A DNA stretch of 8,097 nucleotides from Halobacteriales archaeon SW_9_67_24 (GCA_003022685.1 PXSV01000045.1:1-8097), one strand, 5' to 3'. Shown: positions 1-5,637, numbered from the stretch's first letter. Made by a program: numbers and translations. The notes: generated by a model not told the origin, from the sequence alone.

Positions 1-267
1 GGCGTCGACGTGGATTGTGAGGGCTTCGGCCACTTCGTCGATAGCGACATCGGTGTAATCGTGCGCATCGACATCGACCCAGCGCTCGCCGCGCTGGACC
101 GCCCCGCAGGTCGCACACACGAGGACCTCGATCCGGTCGGGCGCGTCGACGAGGTCGAAGTTTTCGAAATAGCAGTCCTCGCAGATGGGGGTGCGTCCGT
201 CGGTCGCGGCGACCGCCGACTCGACGGGATCGCCACACCGCGGACAGAACTGCCGCGACTCGCTCAT
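1..267 (-). CDS. NMD3-like zinc-ribbon protein (partial, N-terminal 89 residues)
   Basis: Reading the minus strand from an ATG at 267 gives an uninterrupted 89-residue N-terminus that runs off the left edge. Three CxxC pairs are visible: C8/C11 (CPRC), C29/C32 (CEDC) and C51/C54 (CATC), which is the zinc-ribbon arrangement at the start of archaeal NMD3 homologues. The stretch around DLVDAPDRIEV also fits that family. Eukaryotic Nmd3 is the adaptor for 60S ribosomal subunit export; archaea have no nucleus, so the archaeal role is presumably in large-subunit maturation or quality control, which is inference. The start is chosen because it lies 4-6 residues before the first CxxC and about 27 bases after an A/T-rich box. 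The gene diverges from htpX. The C-terminal part cannot be assessed. The long plus-strand frame over this region is its shadow. Confidence 0.8.
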   Translation of the reverse strand, partial: MSESRQFCPRCGDPVESAVAATDGRTPICEDCYFENFDLVDAPDRIEVLVCATCGAVQRGERWVDVDAHDYTDVAIDEVAEALTIHVDA

Positions 268-268
268 T

Positions 269-283
269 GGACGTGGAACGTCC
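269..283 (-). promoter_or_regulatory. Inverted repeat between TATA-like box and start of the NMD3-like gene
   Basis: A perfect 6-bp inverted repeat with a 3-nt spacer (ggacgt-gga-acgtcc) lies directly upstream of the ATG at 267, between the A/T-rich box at 291-299 and the predicted leaderless transcription start. Repressors of archaeal promoters often bind in this position, so it could be an operator. It could also be chance in GC-rich DNA. Confidence 0.3.
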
Positions 284-290
284 CACAGGG

Positions 291-299
291 GGTTAAGCG
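291..299 (-). promoter_or_regulatory. TATA-like box for the NMD3-like gene
   Basis: The element reads cttaacc on the minus strand, with TTAA at 293-296, centred about 27 bases before the ATG at 267. It is the only A/T-rich patch at that distance and fits a leaderless haloarchaeal promoter. Confidence 0.45.
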
Positions 300-347
300 G
301 CGTGACTCCAGCAGCCTCCGCGGGAACCGCTGGCCCGGAGCGACGAA

Positions 348-356
348 GATTTATGA
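348..356 (+). promoter_or_regulatory. TATA-like box for htpX
   Basis: The sequence gatttatga is centred about 28 bases before the htpX ATG at 380. There is no Shine-Dalgarno sequence ahead of the ATG, so a leaderless transcript is expected. The core TTTAT is the same as that found before pspAB and radA. Confidence 0.55.
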
Positions 357-379
357 CCTGAACGCTTAGTAAAGGCCAT

Positions 380-1291
380 ATGGAATGGAAGACCGATTGG
401 GGCCTCCAGGCGAGGATGGGCCTGACGATGCTGTTGCTGCTCGCGCTCTACGTCGTCTTCATCGCCGCGCTCTACATCTACGGGATCGGGCTATTCGGCA
501 TCGTCCTCTTCATGGGGCTGTTCATGGGTGGACAGCTCTTCTTCAGTGACAAGCTCGCGCTGCGGAGCATGGGTGCCCACGAGGTGAGCGAGGAGGAGTA
601 CCCCGAACTCCACGCGATGGTCGGACGGCTCGCTCAGCAGGCCGACCTCCCGAAGCCCACGGTGGCGGTCGCGGATCAGGCCGACCTCCCGAAGCCCACG
701 GTGGCGGTCGCGGATAGCCGGCAGCCGAACGCCTTCGCAACCGGCCGCTCGCAGTCGAGTGCGACCGTCTGCGTCACGCGCGGGATCATGGACACGCTGA
801 ACCCCGAGGAGCTGGAGGGGGTGCTGGCACACGAACTCACCCACGTCAAGAACCGCGACGTGATGGTGATGACGATCGCCACGTTCCTCTCGACGCTCGC
901 GTTCATGATCGTGCGGTGGGGCTGGCTGTTCGGCGGCAACCGGCGCGAGGGCGGCGGCGGCGTCATCGTTGCGATCCTCGTCTCGCTCGTGGTCGGCGTG
1001 GTATCCTTCCTCCTCGTGCGCGTGCTCTCGCGCTACCGGGAGTACGCCGCCGACCGCGGCGGGGCGATCATCACCGGCCGGCCATCCGCGCTCGCGTCGG
1101 CACTCGTGAAGATCGACGGCCGGATGGATCGTGTCCCCGACGACGACCTCCGGGAGCAGGCCGACATGAACGCGTTCTTCATCATCCCGATCAAGAGCGG
1201 CGCGATCGGGCGGCTGCTCTCGACACACCCCTCGACCGAGCAGCGCGTCGATCGGCTGAAGGACATGCAGAGCGAACTCGAAACGACCTGA
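380..1291 (+). CDS. htpX: HtpX-like M48 family membrane zinc metalloprotease
   Basis: This 303-residue protein has the M48 peptidase zinc signature HELTH at residues 151-155 and the third zinc-ligand region SRYREYAAD at 217-225 (E221). Four likely membrane helices lie near residues 13-32, 35-53, 162-180 and 193-214, the HtpX topology. The conserved substrate-edge motif NAFATG is at 117-122. HtpX proteins degrade misfolded or damaged membrane proteins, so an envelope quality-control role follows from the family. The ATG at 380 fits because the first helix begins soon after it and a TATA-like box lies 28 bases upstream. The oddity is an exact 13-residue tandem duplication (Q87-D99 repeated as Q100-D112), encoded by identical 39-bp DNA copies, placed just before NAFATG; without it the protein would be 290 residues. 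The next plus-strand gene is pspAB, a known functional associate, 400 bp downstream. A T5 tract follows the stop. Confidence 0.93.
   Translation: MEWKTDWGLQARMGLTMLLLLALYVVFIAALYIYGIGLFGIVLFMGLFMGGQLFFSDKLALRSMGAHEVSEEEYPELHAMVGRLAQQADLPKPTVAVADQADLPKPTVAVADSRQPNAFATGRSQSSATVCVTRGIMDTLNPEELEGVLAHELTHVKNRDVMVMTIATFLSTLAFMIVRWGWLFGGNRREGGGGVIVAILVSLVVGVVSFLLVRVLSRYREYAADRGGAIITGRPSALASALVKIDGRMDRVPDDDLREQADMNAFFIIPIKSGAIGRLLSTHPSTEQRVDRLKDMQSELETT
638..715 (+). repeat. Perfect 39-bp in-frame tandem duplication inside htpX
   Basis: Positions 638-676 and 677-715 are identical over all 39 bases, and the identity stops sharply at both ends (g637 versus t676; c677 versus a716). Each copy encodes QADLPKPTVAVAD. 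The lack of any synonymous difference implies a recent event or an assembly error. Only one copy is expected in HtpX homologues. Confidence 0.97.
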
Positions 1292-1300
1292 TCGCGCACC

Positions 1301-1310
1301 GGATTTTTGG
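1301..1310 (+). terminator. T5 tract after htpX
   Basis: ggatttttgg, with T5 at 1304-1308, lies 13 bases after the htpX stop. Archaeal intrinsic termination depends mainly on U-rich tracts, so this is a plausible terminator. The tract is short and the call is tentative. Confidence 0.4.
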
Positions 1311-1355
1311 AGTCGTGTCGAGCGACGACCCGTCGAGCATCCGTTAGGGTGGAAT

Positions 1356-1470
1356 GAAAGGGGCCGGCGGCTCGGCGAACCAGGACGAAGCAAGCACTGC
1401 AGCCGAGCGAACGAAGTGAGTGAGGTGAGGAGCGCAGCGAGGCCCGGGAGTCGAGCCGCCGGGGGCTTTC
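1356..1470. repeat. 115-bp intergenic element bounded by interrupted inverted repeats
   Basis: The left arm 1356-1374 reads gaaag-ggg-ccggcggctcg and the right arm 1452-1470 reads cgagccgccgg-ggg-ctttc. Eleven inner and five outer bases are perfectly complementary, separated by a symmetric GGG/GGG mismatch. The 77-nt interior is rich in gcgaacgaagtgagtg-type units and has no open frame of its own. No transposase is present, so it is an intergenic palindromic element of unknown function. It occupies most of the 5' half of the 400-bp gap between htpX (stop 1291) and pspAB (start 1692). Confidence 0.7.
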
Positions 1471-1540
1471 GAGGTGGTTGTAGTCGTCAGCGCTGTCGTT
1501 ATCGAGACCGCACTGATACCGACTCATATGAGAACCGCAG

Positions 1541-1610
1541 GCCACACGCCTCCCCAACCGACTCCTTCGGTCGCTCACTCCGTTCGCTCCCTCAGTCATC
1601 CCTTGCACGA
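1541..1610 (-). repeat. Dispersed intergenic repeat, copy A (matches 7853-7910)
   Basis: Read on the minus strand, this segment contains atgactgag (1591-1599), a gagcgaacg/agtgagcg block, then aaggagtcggttggggagg (1549-1567). The same blocks occur in the same order on the plus strand at 7864-7905, where the 19-base core differs by one base. The copies lie in opposite orientation about 6.3 kb apart and both are outside genes. The rest of the gap up to the pspAB promoter shows no gene. Confidence 0.7.
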
Positions 1611-1662
1611 GAGTTCACGCTTTCCCAGGAGGCAGTGAGAAGTTCGAGCAGGATCGCTTTGG

Positions 1663-1670
1663 TTTTTATT
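1663..1670 (+). promoter_or_regulatory. TATA-like box for pspAB
   Basis: tttttatt is centred about 25 bases before the ATG at 1692. It supports that ATG over in-frame upstream starts, which would extend the protein through the intergenic repeats. Confidence 0.55.
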
Positions 1671-1691
1671 CCCACCGCCCTAGCTACGGGC

Positions 1692-2291
1692 ATGGGAATC
1701 TTCGACGGACTTCGGTCGGCGCTCGGGACGAGCGCGGAGGCGGACGCGACCCGCGACGCCGACCCCAAGGACCTCTTCGGGATGAGCACCGCGCATCTCA
1801 CGATGGAGGCGGATCTCGGCTACGATCCAGCCGGGGTGGCCGCGCTCTGCTTTTCGGGCGTCGACAGCACCGACTTCGCGGACGCCGTGGAGGAGGTCGA
1901 GGCGATCCTCGACGCTGGCGAGGTCGAGACCGGCACCGAGGCCCGCTTCGTCGACGACTCTCATGGGTACGAGTGGGTCGTGCTCGCGGATCGGGACTTC
2001 GAGGACCTCGTGACTAGCGTCCACTTCGCCGCCGACACGCTGATCGAGCGGGGGTACGGCTCACGGCTGCTCGCCGCGCTCTTCGGGTTCGAGCAAGACA
2101 GTCCTGTCTACTGGGTCTACTCGTTCCGACGGGGAGCGTACTACCCCTTCGCACCGCTGTCGAGCAGCGAGCGTGACTCCACGATCGAGTTCAAACTCGA
2201 ATCCGTACTCGACGGCGAACTCGACATCGAATCGGACAAGGACTACTGGTACCCCCTCTGGCCCGACAGCGGACGGCATCCCTGGGAGTAG
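1692..2291 (+). CDS. pspAB: PspAB-like protein (PspA-associated, HtpX-linked)
   Basis: This soluble protein of 199 residues begins MGIFDGLRSALGT and matches what I recognise as the haloarchaeal PspAB family. It has conserved-looking blocks DLFGMSTA (27-34), GYEWVVLAD (92-100), WVYSFRRGAYYPFAP (141-155) and an aromatic tail DYWYPLWP (184-191). No membrane segment or signal peptide is visible. PspAB is described from comparative genomics as a partner of PspA and HtpX in phage-shock-type membrane stress; its biochemical activity is not known to me. The start at 1692 was chosen from the TATA-like box 25 bases upstream and because in-frame sequence before it is repeat DNA. The gene follows htpX on the same strand but has its own promoter and is separated from it by 400 bp of repeats, so the two are probably separate transcripts here. 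Family call from recall, not a search. Confidence 0.72.
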   Translation: MGIFDGLRSALGTSAEADATRDADPKDLFGMSTAHLTMEADLGYDPAGVAALCFSGVDSTDFADAVEEVEAILDAGEVETGTEARFVDDSHGYEWVVLADRDFEDLVTSVHFAADTLIERGYGSRLLAALFGFEQDSPVYWVYSFRRGAYYPFAPLSSSERDSTIEFKLESVLDGELDIESDKDYWYPLWPDSGRHPWE

Positions 2292-2379
2292 CGGCGTCGG
2301 CCCGACCCGAACCGAACGGACGGGAGACGACGACCGCTGACCGAAGGCTGACTTCACTTCCACCGGACTGTTGACGAGG

Positions 2380-2387
2380 CTTTATCA
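2380..2387 (+). promoter_or_regulatory. TATA-like box for radA
   Basis: ctttatca is centred about 28 bases before the radA ATG at 2411. The GGAGGT at 2405-2410 touches the ATG with no spacer and so is unlikely to act as a normal ribosome binding site. The 119-bp gap after pspAB holds nothing else that I can recognise. Confidence 0.55.
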
Positions 2388-2410
2388 CGGGAGCCGCACA
2401 ACCCGGAGGT

Positions 2411-3445
2411 ATGGCAGCAACTGAGGACCTCGAGAGCCTGCCCGGCGTCGGGCCGGCGACCGCGGACAAGCTTACCGAATCCGGCTTCGATTCGTATCAG
2501 GGCATCGCGGTCGCAAGCCCTGGCGAACTCTCCAATACGGCGGATATCGGCGAAAGCACGGCAGCCGACATCATCAACGCTGCGCGCGACGCCGCCGACA
2601 TCGGCGGGTTCGAGACGGGTGCCAACGTCCTCGAACGCCGCGAGCAGATCGGCAAGCTCTCCTGGCAGGTCGACGAGGTCGACGACCTCCTCGGTGGCGG
2701 GGTCGAAACCCAGTCGATCACCGAGGTCTACGGCGAGTTCGGCGCGGGCAAATCCCAGGTCACCCACCAGCTCGCGGTCAACGCCCAGCTCCCGAAGGAG
2801 TACGGCGGCCTGGAGGGCAGCGCGATCTTCATCGACTCAGAAGACACGTTCCGGCCCGAGCGGATCGCCCAGATGGTTCGTGGCCTCCCCGAGGAGGCGA
2901 TCGCCGCCGCGATGGAGGTCCGTGAGATCGAGGGTGGTCCCGACAGCGAGGACGCGATGGACGAGTTCATCGAGTCGATCCTCGATCGGATCCATGTCGC
3001 GAAGGCGTTCAACTCCAACCACCAGATCCTGCTGGCTCAGAAGGCCCAGGAGATCGCCGGCGAGCACGAGGACACCGACTGGCCCGTTCGACTGGTCTGT
3101 GTCGACTCCCTCACCGCCCACTTCCGTGCGGAGTACGTCGGTCGTGGCGAGCTCGCCCAGCGCCAGCAGAAGCTCAACAAACACCTCCACGACATCGACA
3201 AGGTCGGCAACCTCTACAACGCCGCCACCGTCGTCACGAACCAGGTCGCCTCGAACCCCGACTCCTATTTCGGCGACCCGACCCAGCCCATCGGCGGGAA
3301 CATTCTCGGCCACAAGTCGACCTTCCGAATGTACCTCCGAAAGTCGAAGGGCACGAAGCGGATCGTCCGCCTCGTCGACGCGCCGAACCTCGCCGACGGC
3401 GAGGCCGTGATGCGCGTCGAGGAGGAGGGGCTGAAGCCCGAATAG
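2411..3445 (+). CDS. radA: DNA repair and recombination protein RadA
   Basis: This is the archaeal RecA/Rad51 recombinase, 344 residues, full length for the family. An N-terminal helix-hairpin-helix domain (about 5-60, with LPGVGPATADKL) binds DNA. The linker has an FxxA-like polymerisation motif, FETG at 67-70. The ATPase core carries Walker A GEFGAGKSQ (108-116) and Walker B RLVCVDSL (227-234), followed by the loop-2 region near NQVASNPDSYFGDP (277-290) and IGGNILGHKSTFR. It forms filaments on single-stranded DNA and catalyses homologous pairing and strand exchange. No intein interrupts the Walker A or other core motifs, although some archaeal radA genes carry one. It is transcribed from its own TATA-like promoter, ends in a T5 tract, and converges on sufU. 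Confidence 0.98.
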   Translation: MAATEDLESLPGVGPATADKLTESGFDSYQGIAVASPGELSNTADIGESTAADIINAARDAADIGGFETGANVLERREQIGKLSWQVDEVDDLLGGGVETQSITEVYGEFGAGKSQVTHQLAVNAQLPKEYGGLEGSAIFIDSEDTFRPERIAQMVRGLPEEAIAAAMEVREIEGGPDSEDAMDEFIESILDRIHVAKAFNSNHQILLAQKAQEIAGEHEDTDWPVRLVCVDSLTAHFRAEYVGRGELAQRQQKLNKHLHDIDKVGNLYNAATVVTNQVASNPDSYFGDPTQPIGGNILGHKSTFRMYLRKSKGTKRIVRLVDAPNLADGEAVMRVEEEGLKPE

Positions 3446-3452
3446 CACGAAC

Positions 3453-3459
3453 CTTTTTA
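3453..3459 (+). terminator. T5 tract after radA
   Basis: cctttttac, with T5 at 3454-3458, lies 8 bases after the radA stop and just before a GC-rich repeat. This position and composition fit an archaeal U-tract terminator. Confidence 0.5.
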
Positions 3460-3460
3460 C

Positions 3461-3640
3461 TGCGGGGGGTGCGCTCCCTCGCGTTGCTCGGTCGCCCACC
3501 CCCGCTTGCAAAAACGTTCATGAAAAACACTCGCTCGCTCGGCCTGCGGCCTCGCTCGATGCAATCGCTTTCCGCGAGCCGCACGGTACCGCCGAAGCCC
3601 TCGACCGTTCGCTTCGCTCACGGTCTCACCCTTCATCCGC
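3461..3640. repeat. GC-rich intergenic repeat block between radA and sufU
   Basis: The gap between the convergent genes holds several symmetric units and no credible gene. gcggggggt (3462-3470) can pair with acccccgc (3498-3505), leaving one bulged G. An A-rich island, aaaaacgttcatgaaaaac (3510-3528), contains the overlapping palindromes AACGTT and TCATGA. ggcc-tgc-ggcc lies at 3541-3551. A 6-bp hairpin gaccgt/acggtc encloses an 11-nt loop at 3603-3625, and its loop recurs exactly, on the other strand, at 8014-8024. Function is unknown; candidates are transcript-end structures or a dispersed repeat family. Confidence 0.55.
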
Positions 3641-3670
3641 CAGGCACCGCTGCCGCACCGCCACCGCAAC

Positions 3671-3675
3671 AAAAA
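3671..3675 (-). terminator. T5 tract after sufU
   Basis: On the minus strand, T5 lies 3 bases beyond the sufU stop codon (A5 on the plus strand at 3671-3675). It is a plausible U-tract terminator for the sufS-sufU transcript. Confidence 0.45.
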
Positions 3676-3678
3676 TCG

Positions 3679-4098
3679 CTATTCGGTCGTTGTCTTCTCG
3701 ATCGAGGTTTTCTCGCCCTGGTGGATCGCCGCGCCGTCCTGGGCCACCATCTCGACGAGCACGGCGCATTTCACTCGCATCGGGCTGATGTCGACGCCGA
3801 GGAGATCGATCACGTCGTCGCGATCGAGGTCGTCGAGTTCGTCGAGGGTCATCCCCTGAAGCTCGTCGGTCAGCATGCTCGCGCTCGCCTGGCTGATCGC
3901 ACAGCCCTCGCCGGAAAAGGCGGCGTACTCGATCGTCTCGCCGTCGTCTTCGAGCAGCACGTCGACCTTGATCTCATCGCCACACATCGGGTTCTCGCCG
4001 ACGTGGCTGAAGGTGGGATCGTCGAGATCGCCGTAGTTACGCGGGTTCTTGTAGTGATCCAGGATCTGCTGGCGATACATGTCCGAACCCATGCTCAT
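3679..4098 (-). CDS. sufU: U-type iron-sulfur scaffold / sulfur acceptor (SufU/IscU-like)
   Basis: With the start at 4098 the protein is 139 residues. YRQQILDHYKNPRN (8-21) is the family's N-terminal signature. The metal/sulfur ligands are C39 with D41 (NPMCGDEIK), C66 (GEGCAISQAS) and C111 (VKCAVL). SufU proteins accept persulfide sulfur from SufS through a zinc site, and IscU proteins are assembly scaffolds. The residue before the third Cys is Lys (K110), as in SufU, but only 45 positions separate C66 and C111, close to IscU spacing and without the roughly 20-residue insert of Firmicute SufU. In-frame ATGs at 4098, 4092 and 4080 are possible; 4098 is preferred because an A/T box lies about 30 bases upstream and related proteins start a few residues before DMYRQQ. 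The gene is 55 bp downstream of sufS on the same strand. Confidence 0.92.
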   Translation of the reverse strand: MSMGSDMYRQQILDHYKNPRNYGDLDDPTFSHVGENPMCGDEIKVDVLLEDDGETIEYAAFSGEGCAISQASASMLTDELQGMTLDELDDLDRDDVIDLLGVDISPMRVKCAVLVEMVAQDGAAIHQGEKTSIEKTTTE

Positions 4099-4124
4099 AG
4101 TGAACCAAGGTACGCGCGTGCGAC

Positions 4125-4132
4125 GCAAAAGG
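4125..4132 (-). promoter_or_regulatory. Possible internal TATA-like box for sufU
   Basis: ccttttgc on the minus strand is centred about 30 bases before the ATG at 4098, inside the 55-bp sufS-sufU gap. It could give sufU its own transcript in addition to read-through from sufS. The match is weak. Confidence 0.35.
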
Positions 4133-4153
4133 ATTCCGGGCGGGTTCGGCAGC

Positions 4154-5401
4154 CTATCCGAACAGCTGCCTCGCGTCGTCGATCGCGTCCACGAGGACAT
4201 CGACTTCGTCTTTCGTGTTGTAGAGATAGAACGAGGCACGGGCGGAGGCCGCCGTGCCGAGCACGTCGTGGAGCGGCTGGGTGCAGTGATCGCCAGGCCG
4301 GATCGCGACGCCGTGGTCGTTCATGATGCTCGCGAGGTCGTGGGCGTGGACGCCGTCGAGATTGAACGAAACCAGGCCCGCGCGCTCGCCCGCCGGCGGG
4401 CCGTAGATCTCGATGTCGTCGAACTCCTGCAATCGATCGAGTGCGTACTCGACGAGGCCGCGTTCGTGGCGATCGATCCGGTCGAGACCGATCTCCTTGA
4501 GGTAATCGGCGGCCTCCGCGAGCGCGATCCCCTCCGCGATCAGGGGCGTGCCGGCCTCGTACTTCCACGGCAGGTCGGCCCACGTCGTCTCCTCGAACTC
4601 GACTTTCCGGACCATCCCGCCGCCGTACATGAACGGCTCCATTGCTTCGAGGATCGCCTTCCTTCCGTAGAGGCCGCCGATCCCCGTCGGGCCGCACATC
4701 TTGTGCCCCGAGAAGGCGTAGAAATCCACGTCGAGCGCCTCGACGTCGACGGACTGGTGGGGCACGGCCTGGGCACCGTCGGCGAAGATGTAGCTATCGT
4801 GCTCGTGGGCGAGGTCGGCGAGGTCGCCGATCGGGTTGATCGTGCCGAGCGTGTTCGAGACGTGGGTGACCGAGACCATCTCGGTGTCGGGACCGATGAC
4901 GTCGCGGGCGTGGTCCATGTCGAGCCGGCCCTCGTCGTCGATTTCGATGTAGCGCACGTCCGCATCGGTGCGTTTGGCGATCTGCTGCCACGTCACGAGC
5001 GAGGAGTGGTGTTCCATCTCGGTGAGGACGACCTCGTCGCCCTCGCCGAGCTCGTTCAGGCCCCACGCGTACGCAACGAGATTCAAGCCTTCAGTGGTGT
5101 TCTTCGTGAAGATCATCTCCTCGCGGCCGCCGGAGGCCCCGACGAACTCCGCGAGACGGTCGTGGGCTTCCTCGTACGCGATCGAGGCCTCCTGGCTCAG
5201 ATGGTGGATCCCCCGGTGGACGTTGGCGTTGGTACCCCGGTAGTAGTCGCTCATCGCGTCGATAACGCGATCGGGGGTCTGGCTCGTGGCGGCGTTGTCG
5301 AGATAGGCGAGGCGCTGGCCGTCGCCCACCTCGCGGTCGAGGATCGGGAACTCCTCTCGCACTCGTTCGACGTCGAATGGTTCGGCGGTCTGACTGCTCA
5401 T
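4154..5401 (-). CDS. sufS: Cysteine desulfurase SufS
   Basis: This 415-residue class-V aminotransferase-fold enzyme uses PLP to remove sulfur from cysteine, giving alanine and an enzyme persulfide that is passed to an acceptor such as SufU. Diagnostic parts are YLDNAATSQTP (33-43), the cofactor-stacking His region EMEHHSSLV (128-136), the PLP-contacting Asp in FADGAQ (D208), the Schiff-base lysine in SGHKMCGP (K234), and the active-site cysteine in RPGDHCTQPL (C373), which follows the group-II (SufS/CsdA) pattern R-x-G-x-H-C. Length is normal. The ATG at 5401 gives the expected short lead before DVERVREEFPILDRE. No convincing TATA-like box or ribosome binding site is visible just upstream, so it may be co-transcribed from the small membrane gene 65 bp upstream. 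The 441-residue frame on the opposite strand is a shadow. Confidence 0.97.
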   Translation of the reverse strand: MSSQTAEPFDVERVREEFPILDREVGDGQRLAYLDNAATSQTPDRVIDAMSDYYRGTNANVHRGIHHLSQEASIAYEEAHDRLAEFVGASGGREEMIFTKNTTEGLNLVAYAWGLNELGEGDEVVLTEMEHHSSLVTWQQIAKRTDADVRYIEIDDEGRLDMDHARDVIGPDTEMVSVTHVSNTLGTINPIGDLADLAHEHDSYIFADGAQAVPHQSVDVEALDVDFYAFSGHKMCGPTGIGGLYGRKAILEAMEPFMYGGGMVRKVEFEETTWADLPWKYEAGTPLIAEGIALAEAADYLKEIGLDRIDRHERGLVEYALDRLQEFDDIEIYGPPAGERAGLVSFNLDGVHAHDLASIMNDHGVAIRPGDHCTQPLHDVLGTAASARASFYLYNTKDEVDVLVDAIDDARQLFG

Positions 5402-5466
5402 TGACGATAGCTACGGCCTCGATGGGGAACATTCCTTCGGTCAGCCACCCCGGAATCGGGGCCGGC

Positions 5467-5613
5467 TCAGACGATTCGCCGTGACATCACGAGGAGTCCG
5501 AGCACGAGCAGCGCGAGTCCCCAGTACAGCGAATCGCCGGGGACCCAGACCAACAGCAGCGTGACGATCCCGGAAGTGAACAGCGACCAGCCAGCAGTCG
5601 TGGAGTAGCTCAT
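5467..5613 (-). CDS. Small two-helix membrane protein (48 residues)
   Basis: This is a short hydrophobic protein, MSYSTTAGWS to VMSRRIV. Two likely membrane helices (about 10-25 and 29-43) are joined by the tight turn VPGDSLY, and a basic SRR end suggests that the C-terminus faces the cytoplasm. I recognise no named family. It is supported by a strong TATA-like box (gtttttac, 5638-5645) about 28 bases before this ATG, while in-frame sequence upstream codes for an unlikely Arg/Pro-rich extension. It lies 65 bp upstream of sufS on the same strand and may lead that transcription unit. It is divergent from the GYD gene. It could be a housekeeping small membrane protein unrelated to Fe-S assembly. 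Confidence 0.7.
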   Translation of the reverse strand: MSYSTTAGWSLFTSGIVTLLLVWVPGDSLYWGLALLVLGLLVMSRRIV

Positions 5614-5637
5614 ACAGTTGGTTGCGTCCGCAGCCGG

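Noticed and set aside
491..1393. 300-codon minus-strand open frame over htpX
   Set aside because: It is antisense to a clear M48 protease, His/Arg-rich with no family features, and has no promoter box.
1356..1470. Insertion sequence or MITE
   Set aside because: Inverted ends exist, but there is no transposase and no target-site duplication that I could identify; recorded only as an intergenic inverted-repeat element.
1416..1691. N-terminal extension of the PspAB frame
   Set aside because: These 92 codons lie in intergenic repeat DNA and have Arg/Ser-rich content, and a TATA-like box at 1663-1670 points to the ATG at 1692.
2405..2410. GGAGGT before radA as a Shine-Dalgarno site
   Set aside because: It abuts the ATG with no spacer, while a TATA-like box 28 bases upstream suggests a leaderless message.
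2411..3445. Intein in RadA
   Set aside because: Walker A, Walker B and loop regions are continuous and the length is that of an uninterrupted RadA.
4099..4239. N-terminal extension of the SufU frame
   Set aside because: It overlaps the 3' end of sufS in another frame and is not like the family, whose signature starts close to DMYRQQ.
4079..5404. 441-codon plus-strand open frame covering sufS
   Set aside because: It mirrors the sufS gene almost end to end; its Arg/Val/Asp-rich composition is what antisense reading of a GC-rich gene gives, and SufS has full catalytic motifs.
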